A stretch of 64,000 nucleotides of DNA, taken from contig CP136067.1 in assembly GCA_032622095.1 (NCBI GenBank), positions 96,834,707 through 96,898,706 on the forward strand. The letters are read 5' to 3'. Within the stretch, counting starts at the first letter, position 1. Every line of letters starts with the position of its first letter. The notes beneath the pieces were generated by a model. The model saw only the letters and a program-made list of their open reading frames with translations. It ran no database searches and was not told the DNA's origin. This document shows, in pieces, positions 12,921 through 23,078 of this stretch. Source of the DNA: Siphonodentalium dalli (taxonomy: Eukaryota > Mollusca > Scaphopoda > Gadilida > Siphonodentaliidae). The translations under genes and the position numbers were made by a program.

Positions 12921-13681
12921 ATGTCTTCTCAAGTCGTCCCGCTCACAAGTAGCGACACAAAAATTCTGAATGAATTAGCCCTCTTTCCACCATTAAAGAT
13001 ACCTGCAAGGGCTGGAGCATGGACTCCGTATCTTCTTTCCGACAGTATGGCCGTTATTTAAAACAAGAAGTAAGATCATCATTCGAAAAGAGAATTGTAT
13101 TTAAATTTCATTCAGGTGCGACGACAGCAGATTCTCTGACATACATAACAAAAAATTTGAACAAGTGGCTCTCTTCCAATGATTGTATTGGAATTAAATT
13201 ATATTTATGGTATGGCACATGTGATTTCACATACATAGATTATCCTTACATTCATGTGTTATCGGATGATGGTGCTCAAGATAAATTGAATTCTATTAAA
13301 GAAATCAGAAATGAAATTCTATTACTTACACAGGACATTCCAAACGTCAACATAACCTTTCTTGAAACCCCTGCTATCTCCCTATCAATTTGGAATGAGT
13401 ACAAACAACATCCTGATCCAACCATATTCCGCGAAGATGACAAAAGACTTGAACAGTACATTGATCTACTAAATTTACAAACAAGAGAAATTAATGATAA
13501 TTTGGGCACCATATCTCCAAAGTTCAATTTGGACATTAGAAATTGCAGAAAGAAGAAAAACAAAAAAACTCAATATTCCTACAATTTTCAGAGTTTCAAA
13601 GACGGCATACATCCTAATCAGAATCTAAGCAAACTGTGGTTGAGGAGAATATCTTACAGGACAGGTGCTGGGTTAAATTGA
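12921..13681 (+). CDS. SGNH-hydrolase-like protein of element B (one-base frameshift)
   Basis: The ATG at 12921 opens a frame (MSSQVVPLTSS…) that stops at TAA 13059-13061. The reading continues in the -1 frame to TGA at 13681, so a single missing base near ATTTAAAA (13056-13063) splits the gene. Joined length would be about 253 residues. Likely SGNH features: the nucleophile Ser codon 13044-13046 in LLSDSM (block I), WYGTCDFT in place of the usual GxND (block III), and DGIHPN with Asp at 13601 and His at 13610 (block V). Such proteins are esterases or acyl-hydrolases, and SGNH-like domains are also known in some mobile elements. The downstream frame could be shortened to an ATG at 13019, but that would lose the nucleophile. 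Its place inside element B suggests a transposon accessory. The function is inferred. Confidence 0.6.
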
Positions 13682-13740
13682 GCTTCACCATTTATTATTG
13701 AATACACATAACTGTGAAATGGATCTGTTTATTCATATTG

Positions 13741-15590
13741 ATTCAGCACTCAGCAGCAATTTATGCTGACACATTATTCTGCTCAATCTACTCATCAATT
13801 TATTATGACACATGTTCTGCTGACCAATTTATTATGACAAACTTCCTATACCTGTAGAAGGGTTAAGTGATAACTGGTTCGCTGACCCTATTTCATATAT
13901 TACTATTATTTGCTTGAAACTCTGCTGACCAATATATTATTACACATTATTATCATCAATCTGCTGTTCAATTAGTTATGACACACTTCATATAGAATGG
14001 TTAAGTGATAACTGGTTCGCTGACCCTATTTCATATATTACTATTATTTGCTTGAAACTCTGCTGACCAATATATTATTACACATTATTATCCTCAATCT
14101 GCTGTTCAATTAGTTATGACACACTTCATATAGAAGGGTTAAGTGATAACTGGTTCGCTGACCCTATTTCATATATTACAATTATTTGCTTGAAACTCTG
14201 CTGACCAATATATTATTACACATTATTATCCTCAATCTGCTGTTCAATTAGTTATGACACACTTCATATAGAAGGGTTAAGTGATAACTGGTTCGCTGAC
14301 CCTATTTCATATATTACTATTATTTGCTTGAAACTCTGCTGACCAATATATTATTACACATTATTATCCTCAATCTGCTGTTCAATTAGTTATGACACAC
14401 TTCATATAGAAGGGTTAAGTGATAACTGGTTCGCTGACCCTATTTCATATATTACTATTATTTGCTTGAAACACTGCTGACCAATATATTATTACACATT
14501 ATTATCCTCAATCTGCTGTTCAATTAGTTATGACACACTTCATATAGAAGGGCTAAGTGATAACTGGTTCGCTGACCCTATTTCATATATTACTATTATT
14601 TGCTTGAAACTCTGCTGACCAATATATTATTACACATTATTATCCCCAATCTGCTGTTCAATTAGTTATGACACACTTCATATAGAAGGGTTAAGTGATA
14701 ACTGGTTCGCTGACCCTATTTCATATATTACTATTATTTGCTTGAAACTCTGCTGACCAATATATTATTACACATTATTATCCTCAATCTGCTGTTCAAT
14801 TAGTTATGACACACTTCATATAGAATGGTTAAGTGATAACTGGTTCGCTGACCCTATTTCATATATTACTATTATTTGCTTGAAACTCTGCTGACCAATA
14901 TATTATTACACATTATTATCCTCAATCTGCTGTTCAATTAGTTATGACACACTTCATATAGAAGGGTTAAGTGATAACTGGTTCGCTGACCCTATTTCAT
15001 ATATTACAATTATTTGCTTGAAACTCTGCTGACCAATATATTATTACACATTATTATCCTCAATCTGCTGTTCAATTAGTTATGACACACTTCATATAGA
15101 AGGGTTAAGTGATAACTGGTTCGCTGACCCTATTTCATATATTACTATTATTTGCTTGAAACTCTGCTGACCAATATATTATTACACATTATTATCCTCA
15201 ATCTGCTGTTCAATTAGTTATGACACACTTCATATAGAAGGGTTAAGTGATAACTGGTTCGCTGACCCTATTTCATATATTACTATTATTTGCTTGAAAC
15301 ACTGCTGACCAATATATTATTACACATTATTATCCTCAATCTGCTGTTCAATTAGTTATGACACACTTCATATAGAAGGGCTAAGTGATAACTGGTTCGC
15401 TGACCCTATTTCATATATTACTATTATTTGCTTGAAACTCTGCTGACCAATATATTATTACACATTATTATCCTCAATCTGCTGTTCAATTAGTTATGAC
15501 ACACTTCATATAGAAGGGTTAAGTGATAACTGGTTCGCTGACCCTATTTCATATATTACTATTATTTGCTTGAAACACTGCTGACATACT
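13741..15590 (+). repeat. 138-bp satellite, 13 regular monomers with six-monomer higher-order repeat
   Basis: The phrase GGTTAAGTGATAACTGGTTC recurs at 13861, 13999, 14137, 14275, 14413, then every 138 bp to 15517 (position 14551 and 15379 have GGCT). Degenerate precursor pieces occupy 13741-13860. Diagnostic variants repeat with a six-monomer (828-bp) period: GAATGG at 13999 and 14827, TTACAATT in monomers 14137 and 14965, AAACACTG in monomers 14413 and 15241, and GGGCTAAG at 14551 and 15379. The array lies wholly between the two genes of element B. It has no coding potential. Confidence 0.95.
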
Positions 15591-15594
15591 TCAT

Positions 15595-15697
15595 ATTTGC
15601 GCGATACCTTATTTGCGCGATACCTTATTTATTTGCGCGACACCTTATTTGCGCGATACCTTATTTGCGCGATACCTTATAATTTGCGCGATACCTT
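15595..15697 (+). repeat. Six-copy array of ATTTGCGCGATACCTT with flanking duplication
   Basis: Units of 16 bp (some with 3-4 extra bases, one with GACACC) occur six times. The array is flanked on both sides by CTGCTGACATACTTCATAT, as if inserted by slippage or duplication into a satellite monomer. The core ATTTGCGCGATA also occurs alone in the element B 5' end at 12119-12130. It lies about 170 bp upstream of the transposase ATG, so it could be a regulatory or transposase-binding cluster. Confidence 0.8.
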
Positions 15698-15715
15698 CTG
15701 CTGACATACTTCATA

Positions 15716-15866
15716 TTGAAGGGTTAAGTGATAACTGGTTCGCTGACCCTTTCCATCTCATTAGTCTGTTACACATACCGGTATACAATACATTTAACTT
15801 TGATATTTCTCATTTCTCTATTATTGGTAATACTGTTGCTGTCTATAATTACATTCAGTTTGCACC
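15716..15866 (+). promoter_or_regulatory. Putative 5' leader/promoter of the element B transposase
   Basis: Begins with a last copy of the satellite phrase (GGGTTAAGTGATAACTGGTT at 15720). Unique sequence follows up to the ATG in TGCACCATGA (ATG 15867-15869). No clear TATA box stands out. The assignment rests on position only. Confidence 0.3.
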
Positions 15867-18800
15867 ATGACTAAGGCAAAGCGAAAGGGGAGGTTCAATT
15901 TAGCTGGAGGTAGACATGGCCAAGGTCGTAAGAGAATTAAATATAAACAAATTCCACCTGTTTGTGCTGGCAAGGTTAAGGGAAGGAAATATACCCGATA
16001 CACAGGCAGATACTCTATAACTAGTACTGGAGACAATTGAAAAATAGTTTTGAAGAAAGAACATCAAAAAGAGTTATCCACATATAGACTGATTAATAAG
16101 CATAACTTGCAAAATTTCATATTGCAACTCACCAATCATGTTGCCAGCTGTATCCTTGTCCAAGAAAGAAATAAATATAATTGTAATACCTTGACCCCTA
16201 TGATTGATTCTCCCAATTCTGGCTTAGCATGCACATTATACACACAATGCTCAGGTTGTGGTAAAGAGTTCTCTTTATCTACAAGTAATAAACTTGATAC
16301 ACCATCTAGCAAATTGAGGGGCTATGATATTAATTTAAGAGCTGTCTGGGGTTCAATGTCATGTGGTAGGGGTATGTCAGCGCTCAATGAAACAGCATGC
16401 ACACTTGGTTTACCAATTATGTCACAAACAACATTCACAAAATTAGAGCATGATATTGGAAAGGAATGGCATTTACTCTCTGACAATGATATGATAGCAG
16501 CAGGTATTGAAGAAAAAGAACTGGCAATAAAGAGAAATGATTTATATCAGGGTGTTCCTGCCATTACTGTGGTAGTTGATGGGGGATGGTCCAAGAGGAC
16601 ACACAAACATACTTATAATGCATTGGGTGGGGTGGCTATTTTCATTGGGAAAGAAACAGGTAAAATATTACACATTGGTGTGAGAAATAAATATTGCTAC
16701 ATTTGTACATTGGCAGAAACACATAATATTCCACCACAACAACATGAATGTTTTAAAAATTGGGATGAAAGTAGTCAACAGATGGAAGCAGATATAATTC
16801 TTGAAGGTTTTCTTGAGGCAGAAAAACTTCATGGTGTAAGATATATGCAATTGATAGGTGATGGTGATAGTTCTGTGTATACTCGAATTCAATCAGAGGT
16901 TCCTATTTGGGGTGAACATGTAAAAAAAATAGAATGTGCAAATCATGCTGTTAAATGCCTTCGTTCCAACTTAGAGAAACTAGTTCAAGAAAAGCCGCAA
17001 TATAAAGGAAAAAATAAATTAACCAAACTGATGAGAATTAAAATAGCTACAGCTGCCAGGTGTGCAATAAGAATGAGATCTGCTGAGAAAGATAAAAAAT
17101 CTGCCATAAAAAAACTTGATCATGATCTAAGGAATTCAATTCATCACCTTTTCGGTTATCATGACAATTGTAGTGAATTTTGTAAAAAGAGAAATAACAA
17201 AGAAGTAGTTGAAAATGTTGAACCTGATTTATTTGATAGTGATAAAAAATCATCTGATGATAATGTTGACACTTTGCTCAAAGATATTGAAGATATGTGG
17301 GAAGAGGGTTCTGATCTTAAAGATCAAGAGGCATCCCGGGTAACATCCCAACCGTCAACGCAAGTACCGGTAGATCCAATAATGATTAATGATGTTTCTG
17401 TTCTTCTCTCACGATTAGCCACTAAATCTAATGTTCTAATAGAAAATACAACCACAAATGCAGCAGAAAATTGGATGGGAATACGCATGAAATTTGATGG
17501 TGGAAAGATTTATAATAGGTCACACAGAGGTTCTTGGCATGCGCGTTGTTATGGGGCTGCCCTTCGAAAAAATCTAGGTTCCAATTGGTCAGCAACAACA
17601 TGGGAGAAATTAACACACATCAGCAGGTCCCACTATGGACCACCTTTTCAGAAAAAGAGCTGCCAAACTAATGTCCAATAAAATCAGACGTGCAACTATT
17701 GAATTCCGTAAAAGACTATTGAAACGAAAGCTCCAGCGACAGAAAATTAATTCCACAAAAAAAGCTAAATTATCATATGCACCTGCATTATGTGAAGAAC
17801 TGGAAGATAAGAATATCCTTGAGAAAAAATGTTCTGATTATTATAATAACAATGTTAAATTGGCAGAGAGACAGGCAGAATTAATTTTTAAATCAACAGT
17901 TGAACAATCATCGTGTGAAGAATGGAAGTCCGAGAGAAGAAAACGTCTCAAATCATCATTTGGTATCATCATGAATAGAAAACAAAAAACTCCTGTTAAA
18001 TCATTCATTATTAATAAACTGTATTCTAAGTTTGAGGGAAATGTATACACTCGGAAAGGTTTGCAACAGGAACCAGCTACAATAAAAGAATATTGCATGA
18101 GAAAAGCGCAAGAAGGTGATCGGGTGACTGTTGCTTCCGCAGGTTTGAAAGTTTGTGTGAGTGATCCCTTCTTGGCCGCAAGTACTGACGGCGTTGTGTC
18201 TGATAACAATGGTTCCATTGGCCTTATTGAAATAAAAAATGTTTTACTTGCTCCTGGGAATCAAAATTCACTTACTGAAGCAGCTCAAAAGGGCACATTC
18301 TGTTTGAAATTTAATAATGGTGTCTTGTCTTTGTCCAAAAATCATTCTTTTTACTATCAGTGTCAAGGTCAGCTAAATGTTTTTAATTATCATTGGTTGG
18401 ATTTTGTTGTTCGTCGAACCAATCCATATGAGATGTTTATTCAGAGGATCTATAAAGACACAGTATTATGGCAAACTAAAATGATTCCTAAATTAAAAGC
18501 TTTCTATTTCAAAGCTCTCTTGCCTGAATTGTCATCTCCAAAATATCGTAAACATCAATTGTGTCCATGAATAAGAGAACCAGGGACCTGGGTAAGATTT
18601 GATTTGTAGCTTTGCATACATTTTTTAATTGTTAGATATCTATATGTGTATATAGCCCTACTTACTGAATGGAATATCCTACATTTATTGAATTTTAAAA
18701 GCAAATATAGGAATTGTTCATTTTTCTTTGGTACTAGTATGGTTGCGGTTCATACTTCAATCAGCTGTTCCACGGAAAAAGCCCTTTGGATTCGTTGTAG

Positions 18801-20729
18801 CACATTCAGCTAATAATTTCAACAAACAATCTAAGGCTGTTTGCTGAAATTAGTTGCTGAATAGACCTACTTCTCTATCAAATGCCATAGATCAACTAAT
18901 CAGTGATGAATATTCAGTAAATACAGATCTACTCTCACCGCATGTGTAATTTTCAGATATCAAAAGATTTAAAGTATTGAAACTGCTAATGCTCAAGTCG
19001 AAATCATGCTATACAGTACATGTATGTTATAAACCATCTGAAAAAGGGAACTCTAAAAATGTTTTATAAGTATAGATATGAAGTATTTGTAGTTATGCGA
19101 TCATTCCACTGTTTCCACAATCAAGTAACAAACTTCCATTATTTGAGGTTTTATTATGGATACTTTCCCATAATAAGCACAAATATTTGTATGTGGCACT
19201 TCAAGGTACTCAGTCTGATCAGATGCTCCTACATTACTATTTTATTGGCTTCGGGGGTAAAAATATTTGATTCAAGTTAGGGAACCTACCCATCAAAGCT
19301 CAGAGTTATCAGATATCGATTTTTGGGAGTTTGTAATTTCAATTGTTTGTGGGCCACAAACTGATTGAAGCATGATGTTAAACGGACGGTCTTGCAGATA
19401 AAGATGGTTAACTTTAAAATAAAGTGGTGATAATAATCACTTGATTTTAGAGTTATCCATCTTTATCTACAAGACCGTCCGTTTGACCTCTTGTTTCTGG
19501 TACCGTAATCAAACCATTGAAATCACTAACTTCAAACAATCAAAATCTGATGATTGTTTACTTTGAAAGGTAGGTTCCTCGACTGGAATCAAATAGTGTT
19601 ACCCCCCCCCCCCAAGCCAAAGAAATAGTAATTTAGGAGCGTCTGATCGGATTGAGTACCTTTAAGTAGCACCCATTTCAATTTTGTCCATAGAAAAACA
19701 TAGATCTCTTTGATTTTTCAATACAAATTGTTTTTAACTTGATCTTTGTTTTTAATATTTCTAGCTACACATAATTTACAGAACTTTACCTTTTTCATAT
19801 GGTTTACCTGTAAGAATCATCATCATTGCTCATTTATGATTGACTTGTTATTGATACTTCTCTTTCAAATATTTCAGTATCAGGAAACATCTGCTCAATC
19901 CAGTGCATCATTACCCAGTACAAGCAGTATTCAGGATCACCAACAGGCAGAGAGATCAACGAAGGTGTCATTTGTGGACCGAAGAATATTGCACAAGTGG
20001 ATAGTCGATGATTCGTCTGGTTAGTTTGTTAAATTAATTTGTATCATTTAATGTAAATTTCTTCATTTGGAATTGTATGTCACAAAGACCTTATTCATTG
20101 TTGTATTCATTCATCATTTCATAAATGACTTGTTCTACCCCCTTTTAAAACAAAAGGGGGATACTGTTTTGCATCTGGTCCGTCCGTCCATCTGCCCGCT
20201 GTCTGTTCATGTCTTAACTTGAATAGTAGTTCTCATATCTCAATGATATTTGGTATGGTTGACAGTTGTCAATCTTAATCTATCTCTTGTCATATTCATG
20301 GTCTCTGGAAGGAACTATTTTTCAAAAGGGTCTCGATCAAATCTTGCACTTTGGGACTCACAAATGCAGAGTCATTATGGTCACTTCCTATTTTGTTGAT
20401 GCTTGTACAATGTACATGTAATACTTCCATCTGTTTCCTATGAAAAATTATGATACATACTTGCTAGATTATGGGGTTCAATAAAGTAATCAAAGCAGCA
20501 TCACTTAAAATTGATGTCCATATTATTTTTGCAACTCATTATGTTCTCTTTTGCAGGAGAAACCGAGTGGTATGAGGGCAATGTTCTGAAGGTGGTAAAG
20601 GGTCGGGACGGTAATCTTCGGACAAGCTATGAGGTGCTGTACTTACAAGACGACGAGAAATATATTGTAGATCATCTGGTCTCTGACTATCGGGAAGGCT
20701 CTGTGAAGTTTGTAAATAGTAGTAAGTGA
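15867..20729 (+). CDS. Mutator-like DDE transposase fused to a YqaJ-type nuclease and a Tudor-like domain (element B; interrupted)
   Basis: Homologue of the element A protein. Model: exon 1 15867-18591, exon 2 19878-20019, exon 3 20557-20729, with GT-AG borders. The ATG at 15867 matches the element A start (MTKAKRKGRFNL versus MTRRRQSYRFNL). Zinc ribbon: CSGCGKEF. Catalytic codons: D 16578, D 16860, CxxH C 16935/H 16944, E 17466. Nuclease: Asp 18187 in STDG, Glu 18229 and Lys 18235 in LIEIKN, and YYQCQGQLN near 18352. Interruptions: TGA 16038-16040, a one-base frameshift at about 17605-17620 in an ACACAC run, and TGA 18568-18570 (Gly in element A). Between these the frame is long and conserved, so decay is recent or partly artefactual. 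Exon 2 lacks the AT-hooks. Intron 1 holds a foldback MITE (19203-19663). Confidence 0.85.
19203..19663. mobile_element. Foldback MITE (AAGGTACTC family) nested in intron 1 of the element B gene
   Basis: About 460 bp with long inverted arms. The left arm begins AAGGTACTCAGTCTGATCAG and continues through TTGGCTTCGGGGGTAAAAAT to GGAACCTACC. The right arm is its complement, ending GATTGAGTACCTT, with a poly-C run at about 19602. An inner palindrome around ACGGACGGTCTTG and CAAGACCGTCCGT folds the centre. Relatives lie at 40619-40878, 52790-53212 and 57590-57755. Confidence 0.75.
19878..20729 (+). CDS. Exons 2 and 3 of the element B transposase: linker and Tudor-like barrel
   Basis: Exon 2 follows the acceptor AAATATTTCAG (ends 19877) and reads YQETSAQSSASLPSTSS… to WIVDDSSG. 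The donor is G/GTTAGT at 20020. Exon 3 follows CTTTTGCAG (ends 20556) and completes the split Gly codon, then reads ETEWYEGNVLKVVKG… to the TGA at 20727-20729. The second half matches the element A barrel (TEWFTGHVLQVLEG). The intron lies about 8 codons further downstream than in element A. A GTAAGT at 20722-20727 overlaps the stop and could be a donor to a further exon. Confidence 0.7.
20143..20370 (+). repeat. CCCCCTTTT hairpin plus GTCCGTCC repeat in intron 2
   Basis: CTACCCCCTTTTAAAACAAA followed by AGGGGG forms a hairpin, then GGTCCGTCCGTCCATCTGCC and an AT-rich tail with TGATATTTGGTATGG. This is a widespread invertebrate repeat class. It lies in the intron equivalent to the one holding 4550-4905 in element A. 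Confidence 0.6.
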
Positions 20730-20739
20730 CCACTTTTTA

Positions 20740-20890
20740 GCTCACCTGAGACGAAGTTTCCGGTGGAGCTATAGTCATCATTCCTCGTCCGTTGTCCATC
20801 CGTCCGTCAACAATTCGTTAAACTTCTTCTCCTCTGGAACCTTAAGACCGAATGGGTTCATATTTACTTCTCATGATGTATTGGGTCCAT
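20740..20890 (+). repeat. AGCTCACCTGAG / GTCCGTC dispersed repeat
   Basis: Starts TTTTAGCTCACCTGAGACGA, then GGTGGAGCTATAGTCATC, TCGTCCGTTGTCCATCCGTC and AACTTCTTCTCCTC. It is typical of a repeat seen across mollusc and other lophotrochozoan genomes. It begins 10 bp after the transposase stop. Confidence 0.6.
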
Positions 20891-21999
20891 GGATAATTGG
20901 GCTTCAAACATGTCTAACTGGTTTTATAAAAAGGCGCTTGTGAGATTGGAAATTTCCAACAATTGAGAAAGTTTGAGATGTTGGTTGTGCAATTCCAACC
21001 TACGACTTGGGAATCTGGAGCCCGGTCTGGAGGGCACTTGTTGATCTGGAGGAGGGGGTGATCAGTAGTGTACAGTTGGTCATTTCAAGGTGGATATTCA
21101 CAGATCTACATACATGAAGCCTCTCTAGCCACATATCCTGTTTAGATCTACTTATTTTAAAGTGATTATGAAAAGTTCTGACTGTTGTGGTCTCCAGAGT
21201 CCCAGTCTTATCAGTCTTTGCAGTCTGGTGAATGACCCCACAGTCATTGACTGTCTTGTTTATCAAATCACTAAAATAGTTTTGCCATTTTGTATAATCT
21301 TATCAGTTACTTTTACTTGCTGCATTCTCATTTCATATTCCATAAATTGCACAGAGATTTCTTCTGAAGTACATATTGCTTCAATAGTGTTTTTTTTAAA
21401 CATTCATTTTGAAGTTTGCTTCTTTCAACATGATTCTGACTTGATACATCACTGTTGTTATAACAGTATCTTATTGTCATGTCCAGTACAGCACTACCTA
21501 TTATAATGTTTACAAATATTAGCTTCTAATGCCTGTGTTCAGACCCATATCAACTATCATTGATGCAGCAACTTTGGCTATTCTGGCCTCCCATACCAAG
21601 AAAAATAGTTGCAAATGGAAGACATTTTCTCATTATTCAGGATTGAGGTACTGTTTTCACAGGAAGGATATTTGGGACAGTTCGTGTTTCTCCACAAAAT
21701 GATGTCTCCTTGTCTCTAGTCAGATACTTATAGGATCATTTTAACTTTTCAGTCGGTGCAAAAAGTTAACCATTAGAGCGGGAGAAACGCCGTTTGGTGA
21801 AAGAAATTTTGGTTGCTCTATGGTGAGTAAATTATAAAGGCTCAAATGTCGATGCTCATGGCTATATCTTTGTTCATTATTCATTATTATGTGCCAAAAA
21901 TGTTATGTTTGTCCATGCTGTGGTTGGTGCGTAATTGTAGATCAACTTAAGGTAGGGTGCAATTCTAGGCGGCCATCTTGACCAGACTTTGCCATCCCC
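20891..21999. other. 3' flank of element B; no gene recognised
   Basis: AT-rich sequence with short open frames only. The last 40 bp hold the 3' terminus GCGGCCATCTTGACCAGACT followed by TTGCCATCCCCTTAA. Confidence 0.5.
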
Positions 22000-23078
22000 T
22001 TAAGGTGGCCACGGCGGATTTCACCCTACATCCCGATGATCACTAATTACTCCCCGGCCATAGAATGGATGCACTTCATATTTTTCACACATAATATTCA
22101 ATAATCAACAAAGATCTCGTCAGTATAAGCTATATGATTGTATCTGATAACCGACAATTTCTCGATTACTTTATATTTAAATTTTATTAACAGTACTTTT
22201 CTTCGCGATGTTTTCTTACAGTGCACCAAACTAGAAATGACCGGAAGCGAACTCCCACCGTGAGTCCGTCGTGAAATATGACATATTTTGTCGGAATACG
22301 GTACTTTCCTATTTCTAAATTTGTTTTTTAATATATAGACTATTTGATTTTAGTGTAATACAAGATTATGAGACATGTAATTTTTCTATTTATGTGATTT
22401 GGGTAATAATACGACATCTTGTAATCTCACTTTAGACTATAGTAGTAATTCTAAACATAGAGTATCAACATTTTCATCTGTAAACGGCACAAAACTTCAT
22501 AAATCGTGGGTAATCAAGCAATGAAATTAATTCCAACGACTTAAACTAACTGTCCGCATCTATTTCACATCATACATTTGCCCGATTGAAGGATCGATTT
22601 GCTTTCGTGGCAGATTTTCATGTACCTGCCACGAATTCAAAAATGACAAGATCAGGAACATGTGTCTACAATAGAAATATGGCGACTGGCTCCCAAAGGA
22701 AAACTGACTGACAAGTTTTAGCGGACGTTTTTCAAACGATACCGTAAACACTAATCTAAAGAATTGTTCCTTGGCTCTTCATGGTATGTCACTTTTCATA
22801 ATGGGCTGCCTTATGATACTGTTGAGGTTATAGTTTGTCACATTTGACTGCCCAAACGTTGTCACAATATTGCAGAAATACTCTTGTTTCCAAGTCACTT
22901 TTCTGGTACAAAAAGCTTTTAGTTCACATCTATTAGTGGCTCCCCCTTTACCCCGATGTATGCTCTATTTTTTCTCTCCTGTTATGTCTATTTATGTCTG
23001 ATTTTAGGTGGAAAATAGCACTTTTGTCAGCCCGTTTTTTAGACATTTTTCATGAAACAGACTTTTCCATCCCCTTAA
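22000..23078 (-). mobile_element. TTAA-bounded 1.08-kb segment, inverted copy of the element B 5' end
   Basis: Starts TTAAGGTGGCCACGG and ends CATCCCCTTAA. Read on the minus strand from 23078 it follows 11297-12260 for about 1 kb. It is either a short non-autonomous derivative abutting element B, or the distal part of a very long inverted repeat that would put element B's right edge at 23078. It has no coding frame. Confidence 0.6.

Larger units (their letters stand above)
11297..22003 (+). mobile_element. Element B: 10.7-kb TTAA-flanked DNA transposon with transposase, SGNH-like gene and internal satellite
   Basis: The 5' edge starts TTAAGGGGATGGCCAAGTCT at 11297. The 3' edge is its complement with one mismatch, ending CATCCCCTTAA at 22003. 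The inner 3' sequence contains GTCAAGATGGCCG, as in the 3' end of element A, which supports 22003 as the true 3' terminus. Contents in order: a 5' AT-rich leader, the SGNH-like gene (12921-13681), the 138-bp satellite (about 13741-15590), the TTTGCGCGATA array (15595-15697), the transposase gene (15867-20729) and a 3' flank. An alternative right edge exists at 23078, because that site also ends CCATCCCCTTAA and 22080-23078 mirrors the 5' end. Confidence 0.65.

Noticed and set aside
13861-15590. Regular repeats resembling a CRISPR array
   Set aside because: The whole 138-bp unit is repeated, with no unique spacers, and the context is eukaryotic.
16668-18218. Minus-strand frames over the element B gene
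   Set aside because: Antisense shadows of the transposase; low-complexity translations.
3248-22003. Elements A and B as one palindromic composite element
   Set aside because: Each has its own TTAA-bounded complementary ends, the coding sequences are well diverged, and 540 bp of unrelated DNA separates them.
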